64,000 nucleotides of DNA from Actinacidiphila acidipaludis (lineage in GTDB: Bacteria; Actinomycetota; Actinomycetes; Streptomycetales; Streptomycetaceae). Below are positions 8,615 to 17,073 of this stretch, piece by piece. The stretch is taken from the NCBI RefSeq assembly GCF_019890725.1, contig NZ_JAINZZ010000003.1:248001-312000 (forward strand). Direction: 5' to 3'. Every line of letters begins with the position of its first letter. Within the stretch, counting starts at the first letter, position 1. The notes under the pieces are model-generated. The model saw nothing but the letters and a program-made list of their open reading frames with translations, was not told the origin of the DNA and searched no databases. Position numbers and translations under genes: made by a program.

Positions 8615-10003
8615 GTGCAGTTTCACGACTCGATGATCAGCCTTGTCGGCAACACCCCGCTGGTGAGGCTCAACAGCGTGACCGAGGGCATCCAGGCGAC
8701 GGTCCTGGCCAAGGTCGAGTACTTCAATCCCGGCGGTTCGGTGAAAGACCGCATCGCGCTGCGCATGATCGAGGCCGCGGAACGCAGCGGCGAGCTCAAG
8801 CCGGGCGGCACCATCGTCGAGCCCACCTCGGGCAACACCGGCGTGGGCCTGGCCATCGTCGCCCAGACGAAGGGGTACCACTGCATCTTCGTCTGCCCGG
8901 ACAAGGTCTCCATGGACAAGATCAACGTCCTGCGGGCCTACGGCGCCGAGGTCGTGGTCTGCCCGACCGCCGTCGACCCCGAGCACCCGGACTCGTACTA
9001 CAACGTCTCCGACCGGCTGGTCCGGGAGACGCCCAACGCCTGGAAGCCCGACCAGTACAGCAACCCCAACAACCCGCTGTCGCACTACCACTCCACCGGG
9101 CCCGAGCTGTGGGAGCAGACCGACGGCCGGATCACCCACTTCGTGGCGGGCGTCGGCACCGGCGGCACCATCTCCGGCACCGGCCGGTACCTCAAGGAGG
9201 TCAGCGACGGCCGGGTGCAGGTGGTCGGCGCGGACCCCGAGGGCTCGGTCTACAGCGGCGGCTCGGGCCGTCCCTACCTGGTCGAGGGCGTCGGCGAGGA
9301 CTTCTGGCCCACCGCCTACGACCGCGAGGTGGCGGACGAGATCGTGGCGGTCTCGGACAAGGACTCCTTCCAGATGACCCGCCGGCTGGCCAAGGAGGAG
9401 GGCCTGCTGGTCGGCGGCTCCTGCGGCATGGCGGTCGTCGCCGCGCTCGAGGTCGCCGAGCGGCTCGGCCCGGACGACGTGGTCGTCGTGCTGCTGCCGG
9501 ACAGCGGCCGCGGCTACCTGTCGAAGATCTTCAGCGACGAGTGGATGAGCTCGCACGGCTTCCTCGACGAGGGGGAGGGCGAGCCCCGGGTCGCCGACGT
9601 GCTGGCCAACAAGCAGGGCACCATCCCCAACCTGGTCCACATGCACCCCGACGAGACGGTCGGGCAGGCCATCGAGGTGCTGCGCGAGTACGGCGTGTCG
9701 CAGATGCCGGTGGTCAAGCCGGGCGCCGGGCACCCGGACGTGATGGCCGCCGAGGTGGTCGGCTCGGTCGTCGAGCGGGACCTGCTGCACGCGCTGTTCA
9801 CCAAGCGCGCCACGCTGGAGGACCCGCTGGACAAGCACATGTGCCGTCCGCTGCCGCAGGTCGGCTCCGGCGAGCCGGTGGGCGACCTGATGAGCGTCCT
9901 GGAGAGCGCCGACGCGGCGATCGTGCTGGTCGAGGGCAAGCCGACGGGTGTGGTCAGCCGGCAGGACCTGCTGGCCTTCCTGGCCGGTCACGGCGCCGCC
10001 TGA
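8615..10003 (+). CDS. Cystathionine beta-synthase
   Basis: PLP enzyme that condenses homocysteine with serine to cystathionine, the first step of reverse transsulfuration. The catalytic domain (about residues 1-320) shows the PLP lysine in NPGGSVKDRIALRM near 43, EPTSGNTGVGLAI, and the glycine-rich phosphate loop GVGTGGTISGTG. A pair of CBS regulatory domains fills residues 340-460. The 462-residue length fits actinobacterial enzymes with CBS pairs rather than cysteine synthases, which lack the C-terminal domains. The GTG start is preceded by GGAGA. No heme-binding N-terminal extension is present. Confidence 0.9.
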   Translation: MQFHDSMISLVGNTPLVRLNSVTEGIQATVLAKVEYFNPGGSVKDRIALRMIEAAERSGELKPGGTIVEPTSGNTGVGLAIVAQTKGYHCIFVCPDKVSMDKINVLRAYGAEVVVCPTAVDPEHPDSYYNVSDRLVRETPNAWKPDQYSNPNNPLSHYHSTGPELWEQTDGRITHFVAGVGTGGTISGTGRYLKEVSDGRVQVVGADPEGSVYSGGSGRPYLVEGVGEDFWPTAYDREVADEIVAVSDKDSFQMTRRLAKEEGLLVGGSCGMAVVAALEVAERLGPDDVVVVLLPDSGRGYLSKIFSDEWMSSHGFLDEGEGEPRVADVLANKQGTIPNLVHMHPDETVGQAIEVLREYGVSQMPVVKPGAGHPDVMAAEVVGSVVERDLLHALFTKRATLEDPLDKHMCRPLPQVGSGEPVGDLMSVLESADAAIVLVEGKPTGVVSRQDLLAFLAGHGAA

Positions 10004-10261
10004 GGCGCGGGGGAGGCGGGAGCCGCCGTCCGGGCCAGGGTTCGTGGAAGTGGTACACCCCCGACACGTCCGCGCAGCACGCGCTTAACAAGGCTCCGGC
10101 ACATTGGGTGATGTCGCACCGGGCGGTGAACACCGGGGGGCCGTGGGGGACCCGCGGTGATCCGGCCGGCGCGGCGCACCGACGGCACCAGGGCATCCGG
10201 AGCGGCTCCCGGACCCCATGGTCGCCCGGGACGCGCCCGGCCCTGACCGGCCCGCGTCCCC
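10004..10261. other. Gene-free stretch after the cystathionine synthase gene
   Basis: No coding sequence with a ribosome site and no RNA fold that I recognise. It leads into the terminator listed next. Confidence 0.4.
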
Positions 10262-10319
10262 GCGGGAACCGCCGTCGTCCCGTCCTCCGAGCGTGTCTCG
10301 GAGGTGCGGCGGTTCCCGC
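10262..10319. terminator. Two-part bidirectional terminator
   Basis: Two nested perfect inverted repeats: outer arms GCGGGAACCGCCG (10262-10274) and its complement (10307-10319), inner arms CCTCCGAG/CTCGGAGG (10284-10304) around the loop CGTGT. It lies between converging genes. Confidence 0.8.
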
Positions 10320-10336
10320 CTCCCTCCCTCCTGGTC

Positions 10337-10768
10337 CTACGACCAGTCGTCCCTGTCCTGCTTGGAGTCCTGCTTGGACCTCCGGCCGAACAGGCCGCCC
10401 ACGCTCTGGGCGACGTTGACGCCGACGATGCCCGCCCAGGTGATGAACAGCCCGGCCGCTCCCGCCTGGACCGCGCTGATGGCCGACAGCGGGATGGCCA
10501 GGATCAGGGTGAAGCCGGCGAACCCGTAGCGCGCGAAACCCGCTCCGGCCCGCGGCGGCCCGATCGGGCGGCGGTCGGCGCGGGCGAACGAGGTCTGCTG
10601 CTGGGCGAGTTCGCGGCGCACCCGCTGCTCGACATGGCTGTCGACACGCTGGGCCACTTTCTCCATGAACGAGTCGACCAGTTCCGACTCGTACTCCTCC
10701 CCGAGGGCCTTGCGCGCCTGCAAGGTGGCGGAGAGTTCCTTGTTCAGTTCCGGGTCGCGGGCGTCCAT
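10337..10768 (-). CDS. Small membrane protein with N-terminal helical domain
   Basis: A 143-residue protein. Residues 1-70 are charged and helical (LNKELSATLQARKALGEEYESE, then VAQRVDSHVEQRVRRELAQQ), a likely coiled coil. Two membrane segments follow (YGFAGFTLILAIPLSAISAV and AGLFITWAGIVGVNVAQSV), ending in a polar tail KQDSKQDRDD. Similar proteins are common in Streptomyces; I know of no assigned function. The ATG has only a weak GGTGGGG site, and the gene is followed by a strong bidirectional terminator. Confidence 0.75.
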   Translation of the reverse strand: MDARDPELNKELSATLQARKALGEEYESELVDSFMEKVAQRVDSHVEQRVRRELAQQQTSFARADRRPIGPPRAGAGFARYGFAGFTLILAIPLSAISAVQAGAAGLFITWAGIVGVNVAQSVGGLFGRRSKQDSKQDRDDWS

Positions 10769-10858
10769 GGCCCCACCGTAGGGACCGGGGGGTGTGGGCG
10801 ACACTGGGGTTAGCCCCCGACTTCCTCGGGGGTCTGCCGTCCTTGAGGAGGATCCGCG

Positions 10859-12199
10859 ATGCCCCACACGCCTGTGCTCACCGCGCTGCGGGCCGGCACG
10901 GACGGACGGGACCGGGAGGACGCCGTCACCGTCGACGGGCGCTCCTGCGGCTACGAGGAACTGCTGGGCGCGGCGGGCGCGGTCGCCCGGCGCGCCGCCG
11001 GCACCAAGGCGTTCGCGATCGAGGCCGGCCCGAGCCTGGAGACGGTGGCCGCCGCGGTCGGCGCGCTGCTCGCGGGCGTGCCGATGGTGCCGATCGCCCC
11101 CGACGCGGGCCCCGCCGAACGCGAGCACATCCTGCGCGACTCCGGCGCCGAGGTGCTGCCGGTGGACTTCCGCGAGCGCGCCGACTTCGCCGGGGAGCCG
11201 GCCGGACCGGCCGCGCTGGTGCTGTACACCTCCGGCACCACCGGTCCGCCCAAGGGCGTGGTCGTCGGGCGGGACGCCATCGCGGCCGACCTCGACGGCC
11301 TCGCCGCGGCCTGGGCGTGGACGGCGGAGGACACCCTGGTCCACGGACTGCCGCTGTTCCACGTGCACGGCCTGGTGCTGGGCGTGCTCGGCGCGCTGCG
11401 CACCGGCAGCCGCCTGGTGCACACCGGCCGGCCCACCCCCGCGGCCTACGCGGCCGCCGGCGGCAGCCTGTACTTCGGCGTGCCCACGGTCTGGCACCGG
11501 GTGGTCCGTGACGAGCCGGCGGCCCGGGCGCTGTCGGGCGCGCGCCTGCTGGTGTCGGGCAGCGCGGCCCTGCCGGCGCCGGTCTTCCACGGCCTGCGCG
11601 AACTCACCGGCCACGAGCCGGTGGAGCGGTACGGCATGACGGAGTCGCTGATCACGGTCAGCGCCCGCGCCGCCGGCCCCCGGCGGCCGGGCGCGGTCGG
11701 CACCCCGCTGCCGGGGATCACCACCCGGATCGCCGAGTCCGCGGACGGCATCGGCGAACTCCAGCTCCAGGGGCCCACCCTGTTCGACGGCTACCTGGGC
11801 CGCCCGGACGCCACCGCGGCCGCGTACACGCCCGACGGCTGGTTCCGCACCGGCGACATCGCGTCGATCGACGAGGACGGCACCCACCGGATCGTCGGCC
11901 GCGCCTCCACGGACCTGATCAAGTCCGGCGGTTACCGCATCGGCGCGGGCGAGGTGGAGAACGCCCTGCTGGCCCATCCCGCGGTCACCGAGGCCGCCGT
12001 CGTCGGCGCGCCGCACGCCGACCTCGGGCAGCAGATCGTGGCGTACGTGGTCGCCGAGGGTGTCGGGGAGCAGGAGCTGACGGACTTCGTGGCGTCCCGG
12101 CTGTCGGTGCACAAGCGGCCCCGCCAGGTGCGCTTCCTCGCCGCGCTGCCGCGCAACGCCATGGGCAAGCCACAAAAGAGGTTGCTGCCGCCGCTCTGA
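10859..12199 (+). CDS. Acyl-CoA synthetase (AMP-forming ligase)
   Basis: Activates a carboxylic acid to its adenylate and then to an acyl-CoA. Motifs in order: phosphate loop VLYTSGTTGPPKGVVV near residue 122, YGMTES near 260, GWFRTGDIASID near 328, GYRIGAGEVENALLAHP near 360, and the catalytic lysine in PRNAMGKPQK near the end. At 446 residues it is shorter than most acyl-CoA synthetases, mainly in the N-terminal part, and resembles short malonyl- or small-acid-CoA synthetases. The substrate is not deducible. GAGGA precedes the ATG. It is divergent from the small membrane protein gene on its left. Confidence 0.87.
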   Translation: MPHTPVLTALRAGTDGRDREDAVTVDGRSCGYEELLGAAGAVARRAAGTKAFAIEAGPSLETVAAAVGALLAGVPMVPIAPDAGPAEREHILRDSGAEVLPVDFRERADFAGEPAGPAALVLYTSGTTGPPKGVVVGRDAIAADLDGLAAAWAWTAEDTLVHGLPLFHVHGLVLGVLGALRTGSRLVHTGRPTPAAYAAAGGSLYFGVPTVWHRVVRDEPAARALSGARLLVSGSAALPAPVFHGLRELTGHEPVERYGMTESLITVSARAAGPRRPGAVGTPLPGITTRIAESADGIGELQLQGPTLFDGYLGRPDATAAAYTPDGWFRTGDIASIDEDGTHRIVGRASTDLIKSGGYRIGAGEVENALLAHPAVTEAAVVGAPHADLGQQIVAYVVAEGVGEQELTDFVASRLSVHKRPRQVRFLAALPRNAMGKPQKRLLPPL

Positions 12200-12233
12200 C
12201 CGGATAGGCGTAGGGCAGGCCCCGGAGTTTCTC

Positions 12234-12249
12234 CTTGCCGGTCGGCAAG
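12234..12249. promoter_or_regulatory. Palindromic operator candidate upstream of the MMPL gene
   Basis: CTTGCCG-GT-CGGCAAG, 7-bp perfect arms, 125 bp before the transporter start and 35 bp after the acyl-CoA synthetase stop. Size and symmetry suit a TetR-type dimer, but no TetR gene is adjacent. Confidence 0.5.
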
Positions 12250-12373
12250 TAGGCTTTGTGGCTCACCAACCGAACACGTCAACACCGGACGGCGACCCCC
12301 GTCCGGGTCGCCGATACCCGGGAACCGCTCCGAAGGGTGGCGGTGATACGTCCTGCCATGGAGGCAGCACCGC

Positions 12374-14545
12374 ATGTTCCACCGCATCGGACGCACTGTC
12401 GTCCGCCATCCCGTATGGACGATCGTGGCGTGGGTGATCGCCGCCGTCGCGATCGTCGCCACCGCGCCGAGCCTGCCGTCCAACAGTGACGAGAGCAGCT
12501 TCCTGCCGAGCAGCTACGAGTCGATCAAGGCGATGAACCTCCAGGAGAAGGCCTTTCCCCAAGCCTTCACCCCGGCCGCGATCGTGCTCTACCAGCGCAC
12601 CGACGGCAAGCCGCTGACCACCGCCGACAAGTCCGACGTCGCGCGGATCACCAAGGGCCTGACCGACAAGAAGATCGACCAGGTCCAGAAGATCGTCGAC
12701 GGCAGTCCCTCCAAGGACGGCAAGTACGACACCGCGCTGGTCCAGATGGACAAGAAGTCGGTGGGCCAGCCCAAGCAGGCCGACGCCGCCAAGGCGCTGC
12801 GCACCGACTCCACCCAACTGGCCAAGGGCACGGCCCTGAAGGTCCTCGTCGGCGGTCAGGCCGCACAGGGCCTGGACCAGCAGGACGCCGGCAAGACGTC
12901 GGACGCCGTCGCGCTGTTCGGCTCGCTGCTGATCATCATCGCGACCCTGTCGATCATCTTCAGGTCACCCTTGGTGGCGATCATGCCGCTTGTGCTGCTG
13001 ATCGGCGTGGTCTTCACGGTCGCCAACGCGCTGATCGCCGACGCCACCAAGATCTTCGGACTCCAGGCGAACAGCTCGATCCAGGCCCTGCTGATCGTGG
13101 TGGTGCTGGGCGTCGGCACCGACTACTTCCTGTTCCTGATGTTCCGGTACCGCGAACGGCTGCGCGCCGGTGACGAACCCAAGCAGGCGATGATCAACTC
13201 CGTCGCCCGGGTCGGCGAGGCGATCGCCTCGGCGGCCGGCGCGGTCATCATCGCCTTCTGCGCGCTGGCCCTGTCCACGCTCGGGTTCCTCACCCAGCTC
13301 GGCCCGGCGCTGGCCATCCTGGTGGCCGTCACCCTGGTCGCGGGTCTGACGCTCTTCCCGGCGATCTGCTCGCTGATCCCGCCGCGGGTGCTGTTCTGGC
13401 CCGGCAAGAAGTGGCGCGAGGAGCCCTCCGGCACCCGGTACGCGTCCCTCGGCCGCCTGATGGCCCGCAAGCCGGCGATGGTCGCGATCGTCTCCGGCGC
13501 GGTGATGCTGGTGCTGGCGATCGGCACCTTCGGCTACAAGGCGTCCTACGACCTGGCCTCCGGCTCCATCCCCAAGACCAAGGAGTCGATGGTCGTCCAG
13601 GACACCCTGTCCACGGCGTACTCCGCCGGCGCGGCCGAGCCGACCAACGTCTACCTCACCAGCAAGGACGGCAAGGCGCTGTCCGGCGACCTGAACGCCT
13701 TCGCCGCGCAGCTGCGCGGTGTGAACGGCGTGGCGAGCGTCGCCTTCGACCAGGCCAAGGACGTCAACAAGGCCGGCACCACCGCGAACTACACGGTGAC
13801 GCTGAAGTACGAGGCCTCCTCCGACCAGGCCATCGCCACGGTCGGCGACGTCCGCACGGTCGCGCACAAGGACGCGCCTCCCGGCACCGAGGCGCTGGTC
13901 GGCGGTTCGTCGTCGATCTTCAAGGACATCAACGCGGCGGTGAACCACGACTACCGCACGGTCTTCCCGGTGGCCGCGGTGCTCATCATGGTGATCCTCG
14001 GCCTGCTGCTGCGCAGCGTCGTCGCGCCCTGGTACCTCATCGCGTCCGTGGGTCTCGGCTTCGGCGCGACGCTCGGCACCACGGTGTGGATCTTCGGCCG
14101 CGGCGACGGGCTGATCTTCCTGCTGCCGATCATCATGTACCTGTTCGTGGTGGCGATCGGCACGGACTACAACATCCTGATGATCGCCCGGCTCAGGGAA
14201 GAGGCCCAGGAGGGCCGGCAGCCGCGTGAGGCGGCCAGCGAGGCACTCAAGCACGCGGGTCCGACGATCGGCGCGGCCGGCTTCATCCTCGCCGCGACCT
14301 TCGCCACCCTGATGCTCTCCGGCAACGACTTCCTGACGGAGATGGGCTTCACGGTCGCGTTCGGCATCCTGGTCGCCGCGTTCGTGATGGCCATGTTCTT
14401 CACGCCGAGCCTCACCGCCCTGATCGGGCACGCGGCGTGGTGGCCGGGCCACGCGGACCGGGCGAAGAGCGTGCCGCAGGCGGGTGCCGGGCACGGTCCG
14501 CAGGACCCGCGCGACCTGGAGCTGGACGAGTCCCAGCGCCGGTGA
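12374..14545 (+). CDS. MMPL family RND transporter
   Basis: A 723-residue export protein of the mycobacterial membrane protein large family, which moves lipids, peptides or drugs across the membrane using the proton gradient. Topology: a first membrane helix (VVRHPVWTIVAWVIAAVAIV), an external loop to about residue 175, five helices (GSLLIIIATLSIIF, IMPLVLLIGVVFTVANALI and on), a second single helix, a second external loop, and a final bundle of five. The duplicated GTDYFLFLMFRYRER and GTDYNILMIARLREE mark the two halves, carrying the conserved Asp-Tyr pairs of MMPL proteins. AGGCAGCACCGC lies before the ATG. A candidate operator is upstream and a strong terminator downstream. Confidence 0.92.
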   Translation: MFHRIGRTVVRHPVWTIVAWVIAAVAIVATAPSLPSNSDESSFLPSSYESIKAMNLQEKAFPQAFTPAAIVLYQRTDGKPLTTADKSDVARITKGLTDKKIDQVQKIVDGSPSKDGKYDTALVQMDKKSVGQPKQADAAKALRTDSTQLAKGTALKVLVGGQAAQGLDQQDAGKTSDAVALFGSLLIIIATLSIIFRSPLVAIMPLVLLIGVVFTVANALIADATKIFGLQANSSIQALLIVVVLGVGTDYFLFLMFRYRERLRAGDEPKQAMINSVARVGEAIASAAGAVIIAFCALALSTLGFLTQLGPALAILVAVTLVAGLTLFPAICSLIPPRVLFWPGKKWREEPSGTRYASLGRLMARKPAMVAIVSGAVMLVLAIGTFGYKASYDLASGSIPKTKESMVVQDTLSTAYSAGAAEPTNVYLTSKDGKALSGDLNAFAAQLRGVNGVASVAFDQAKDVNKAGTTANYTVTLKYEASSDQAIATVGDVRTVAHKDAPPGTEALVGGSSSIFKDINAAVNHDYRTVFPVAAVLIMVILGLLLRSVVAPWYLIASVGLGFGATLGTTVWIFGRGDGLIFLLPIIMYLFVVAIGTDYNILMIARLREEAQEGRQPREAASEALKHAGPTIGAAGFILAATFATLMLSGNDFLTEMGFTVAFGILVAAFVMAMFFTPSLTALIGHAAWWPGHADRAKSVPQAGAGHGPQDPRDLELDESQRR

Positions 14546-14616
14546 TCCCGCCGCGCCCGGCGGCGGTCCCCTGAACTCCCCCGGGAGGCGGGGCCGCTGC
14601 CGGTTCTGCGATCGAG

Positions 14617-14652
14617 TTTGTGGCCGGGTCTGCGGCCGGGTCTGCGGCCGGG
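14617..14652. repeat. 12-bp tandem repeat, 3 copies
   Basis: Units of the form TCTGCGGCCGGG, the first degenerate (TTTGTGGCCGGG), between the MMPL gene and its terminator. Non-coding. Confidence 0.85.
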
Positions 14653-14667
14653 ACGGGTTGTCCACAG

Positions 14668-14700
14668 GGGCCGGGCAGGTGTCGATCACCTGCCCGGCCC
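14668..14700 (+). terminator. Rho-independent terminator of the MMPL gene
   Basis: Perfect 14-bp arms GGGCCGGGCAGGTG/CACCTGCCCGGCCC with loop TCGAT, followed directly by TTT. Confidence 0.88.
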
Positions 14701-14877
14701 TTTCGGCTACTCTGACGGGACATCGGCGGTTGCACAGAGTGACGGCGGGTGCGCGGGGGCGAGCGTGAGGGTGAGCCCTCGCGCGGGGTCACGGACGCGG
14801 GCGCTCGGGCGCGGGTGTCCAGGGGATCCCGGGGGCTGGCGGTCACGGGGGAGCCGGGGAGAACGGGGGAGGGCGTG

Positions 14878-15390
14878 ATGGGGGATGTGACGCGGCGGGC
14901 GGAGAGCCGGGCCGGGCGCGGCCGGGCGGCGGAGCCCGCACAGGTGGCCGTGGCTGTCCCGGTGCCGGTGCCGGTGCCGGTGCCGGGGCCGCGCTGGCGG
15001 CGCTGGGTGCTGGTGGCGCCGGGGCTCGCCCTGGTGGGGGTGGTTCTGCTCCTCGCCACGGCGCTGGTGGACGACCGGCACGGCGAACGGGCCTCGGCGC
15101 TGTGCCACCACCTGCCGGTGCCATGGACGCTGTTCGCGACGGCGTGGATGTCGCTGGTGTGCGGCGTGGCGGCGGTCGTGGTGTGCGTGCTCTTCTTCAG
15201 GGCGGCGCGGCGGGCGGGTCAGCAGGGAGCGGAGTGCTGGCAGGGGACCCTGGCGGTCTGCATATGCGCGGGCGACGCGCTGGCCCTGCTCTTCGAGGCC
15301 GTCGCGGTCTACGGGGTGCACGCCGAGGCCGGGGAGCCGTACTGGAGTTGCGCGGGGGCGCGGGTGCTGGGCGCGGTGCTCGGGGGCTGA
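14878..15390 (+). CDS. Hypothetical membrane protein
   Basis: A 170-residue protein of unknown function. A basic N-terminal part (GDVTRRAESRAGRGRA) is followed by a Val-Pro run (VAVPVPVPVPVPGP, coded by GTGCCG repeats and so prone to slippage), then three membrane segments near residues 43-62, 83-108 and 122-140. A conserved-looking Cys pair (WSCAGAR, CHHLPVPW) is present but no family motif is seen. GGAGGG precedes the ATG. The 187 bp between the preceding terminator and this start hold no other gene. Coding status is supported by the ribosome site and the regular membrane segments. Confidence 0.62.
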   Translation: MGDVTRRAESRAGRGRAAEPAQVAVAVPVPVPVPVPGPRWRRWVLVAPGLALVGVVLLLATALVDDRHGERASALCHHLPVPWTLFATAWMSLVCGVAAVVVCVLFFRAARRAGQQGAECWQGTLAVCICAGDALALLFEAVAVYGVHAEAGEPYWSCAGARVLGAVLGG

Positions 15391-15430
15391 GCCCGGCGGG
15401 GTGCCGGGCGGGGTCGGCGGGCTTGCCGGA

Positions 15431-15448
15431 CTGCATATCTTCATGCAG
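15431..15448. promoter_or_regulatory. Operator candidate upstream of the RpiR-type regulator gene
   Basis: CTGCAT-ATCTTC-ATGCAG, 6-bp perfect arms, AT-rich for this genome, 64 bp before the regulator start. It could be an autoregulatory site. The TGCAT half-site also resembles, from memory, half-sites of Streptomyces ArgR boxes, so an arginine-regulator site is an alternative. Confidence 0.45.
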
Positions 15449-15511
15449 AGTCAAGGGCGACTGAATAGCAACCGGTGGCGGCCGGACGGACAAGGCCAGG
15501 GACGGACGACG

Positions 15512-16393
15512 ATGGGCAGCGGGGACGACGCCACGGGCGGTACGGACACCGGCGGTGGGACGGGCCAGGCATCGGGCCGCCTGCTGCGGCTGTTCGAGGC
15601 GCACCGGCTCACCCCGACCCAGCGGCGCATCGCGCACTGCCTGGTGCGCAAGGCGGACGAGGCGCCGTTCCTGTCCAGCGTCGAGGTGGCCGAACTCGCG
15701 GGCGTCAGCCAGCCGTCCGTGACGCGGTTCGCCGTCGCCCTCGGCTTCGACGGCTATCCCGCGCTGCGCCGGCACCTGCGGGAGGTCGCCCCGGTCGCGG
15801 CGGCGCCCGAGGCCGCCGGTTTCAACGAGTACCAGCAGGCCGTGCACGCCGAGATCGAGAACCTGCGGCTGCTCGCGACGCTGCTCGCGGACCCCGAGCC
15901 GGTCGCCCGGGCCGGGGCGCTGCTGGCCGCGTCCCGCCCGCTGCCGGTCGTGGGGCTGCGGGCGGCGGGCGCCCAGGCCCGCGGGTTCGCCTACTTCGCG
16001 GCCAAGGTCCATCCGGACGTGCGGCTGCTCGACGAGGGCGGCACGATGCTCGCCGACCGCCTCGACGCGGCGGTGCGGGCCGGGGCCAGCGCGCTGCTGT
16101 GCTTCGCCCTGCCGCGGCACCCGCGGGAGACCGTGGACGCGCTCGCCTACGCGCGGGAGTCCGGGCTGACCGTGGTCACGGTGGCCGACAGCGCCTTCGC
16201 GCCGGTGGCCGCGCACAGCGACCTGCTGCTGCCCGCGGCCGTCGGCACCGGACTGGCCTTCGACACCGCGTGCGCGCCGATGCTGCTGGGCCGGGTCCTG
16301 CTGGAGTCGATGTGCGACGACCTGCCGGACGCCCAATCCCGGCTGGAGGAGTTCGACGCGCACGCCGCCGCCCGCGGCGTGTTCGTGGACTGA
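15512..16393 (+). CDS. MurR/RpiR family transcriptional regulator
   Basis: A 293-residue regulator with an N-terminal helix-turn-helix (TPTQRRIAHCLVRKADEAPFLSS then VAELAGVSQPSVTRFAVALG, residues 33-80) and a C-terminal SIS sugar-phosphate-binding domain (LPVVGLRAAGAQARGFAYF to LTVVTVADSAFAPVA, residues 145-250). The family usually senses phosphosugars and often controls nearby catabolic genes. It lies about 3 kb from the hut operon with two unrelated genes between, so hut control is possible but unproven. The ATG was chosen where the residues before the HTH become short and polar; the ribosome site is weak (GACGGACGACG). The SIS fold matches but ligand residues cannot be read off. Confidence 0.85.
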   Translation: MGSGDDATGGTDTGGGTGQASGRLLRLFEAHRLTPTQRRIAHCLVRKADEAPFLSSVEVAELAGVSQPSVTRFAVALGFDGYPALRRHLREVAPVAAAPEAAGFNEYQQAVHAEIENLRLLATLLADPEPVARAGALLAASRPLPVVGLRAAGAQARGFAYFAAKVHPDVRLLDEGGTMLADRLDAAVRAGASALLCFALPRHPRETVDALAYARESGLTVVTVADSAFAPVAAHSDLLLPAAVGTGLAFDTACAPMLLGRVLLESMCDDLPDAQSRLEEFDAHAAARGVFVD

Positions 16394-16517
16394 GGTCCCG
16401 GCGCGCCGCGGCCCGCCGCCCGCCGCGGGCGGCGGTACTCCGTTTCCTCACGAGAATCTGAGAAACGCCCCGTACTCTCCCCAGCACACATGACGGTGAC
16501 GAAGGAGGGAGCGCGGC

Positions 16518-17057
16518 GTGGTGCGCGGGGCCTACACATTGGCACGGGTGGCCGTGACGGTACGCGCGGCCGGGAGCTGGCTGTGGTGGCTGGGCGTGGT
16601 CGCGGCGGTGCCGGGCACGGCGGTGACGTTCAGCCCGGCCGGGCGGCGGATCGGGGTGATGGCGGGCGCGGCCCTGTTCATCGTGGCCGCGGCGGCGGCC
16701 TACCTGATACGCGGCGGGCGGTACGAGGCGCGGGCCCGGGCGGCGTCCCGGGCCGCCAAGTCGGTGTACCTGCAGGACCGCAGGGTCACCGTCCGCACCT
16801 GGGTGCGGCGCCGCCGGTGGTGGCTGCTGCTGGTGTTCCTGGTGGCCCTGGGCTCCAGCGCGCTGCTGCCCTGCGCGGGCGGCATGCTGCTGGGCGGCGT
16901 CGGGGCGGGCCTGTGGGCCAGGTCGCTGCGCCTGGCCCGGCTGGAGCGGGCCCAGGACGCGCTGCTGTGGGTGCGCCCCGACGGCGACCGGACGGCCTAC
17001 CAGCTCACCGGCATCGCCGCCGGTGACGCGGGCCCCGGCGGCGGCCGCCGCCGCTGA
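16518..17057 (+). CDS. Hypothetical membrane protein
   Basis: A 179-residue protein with two N-terminal membrane segments (residues 17-37, WLWWLGVVAAVPGTAVTF, and 46-64, GVMAGAALFIVAAAAAYLI), a strongly basic cytoplasmic loop (RYEARARAASRAAK, VRTWVRRRR), two further hydrophobic segments, and a hydrophilic tail (LRLARLERAQDALLWVRPDG). No family recognised. GGAGGG lies a few bases ahead of the GTG start. It converges with the PLP decarboxylase-like gene with only 16 bp between stop codons. Confidence 0.7.
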   Translation: MVRGAYTLARVAVTVRAAGSWLWWLGVVAAVPGTAVTFSPAGRRIGVMAGAALFIVAAAAAYLIRGGRYEARARAASRAAKSVYLQDRRVTVRTWVRRRRWWLLLVFLVALGSSALLPCAGGMLLGGVGAGLWARSLRLARLERAQDALLWVRPDGDRTAYQLTGIAAGDAGPGGGRRR

Positions 17058-17073
17058 GACCCCGCGCGGGCGC

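Noticed and set aside
7883-9991. A 702-codon frame on the minus strand over the cystathionine synthase gene
   Set aside because: Its translation is Asp/His/Val-rich shadow sequence and the plus-strand reading has clear enzyme motifs.
10004-10261. A riboswitch or structured RNA after the cystathionine synthase gene
   Set aside because: Only weak pairings could be drawn, and it lies downstream of a gene, not upstream. The clear structure here is the terminator at 10262-10319.
7330-10419. A 1029-codon open frame on the plus strand
   Set aside because: It crosses the SGNH hydrolase gene (opposite strand) and the cystathionine synthase gene in another frame, with Arg-rich translation and no domains; a shadow frame.
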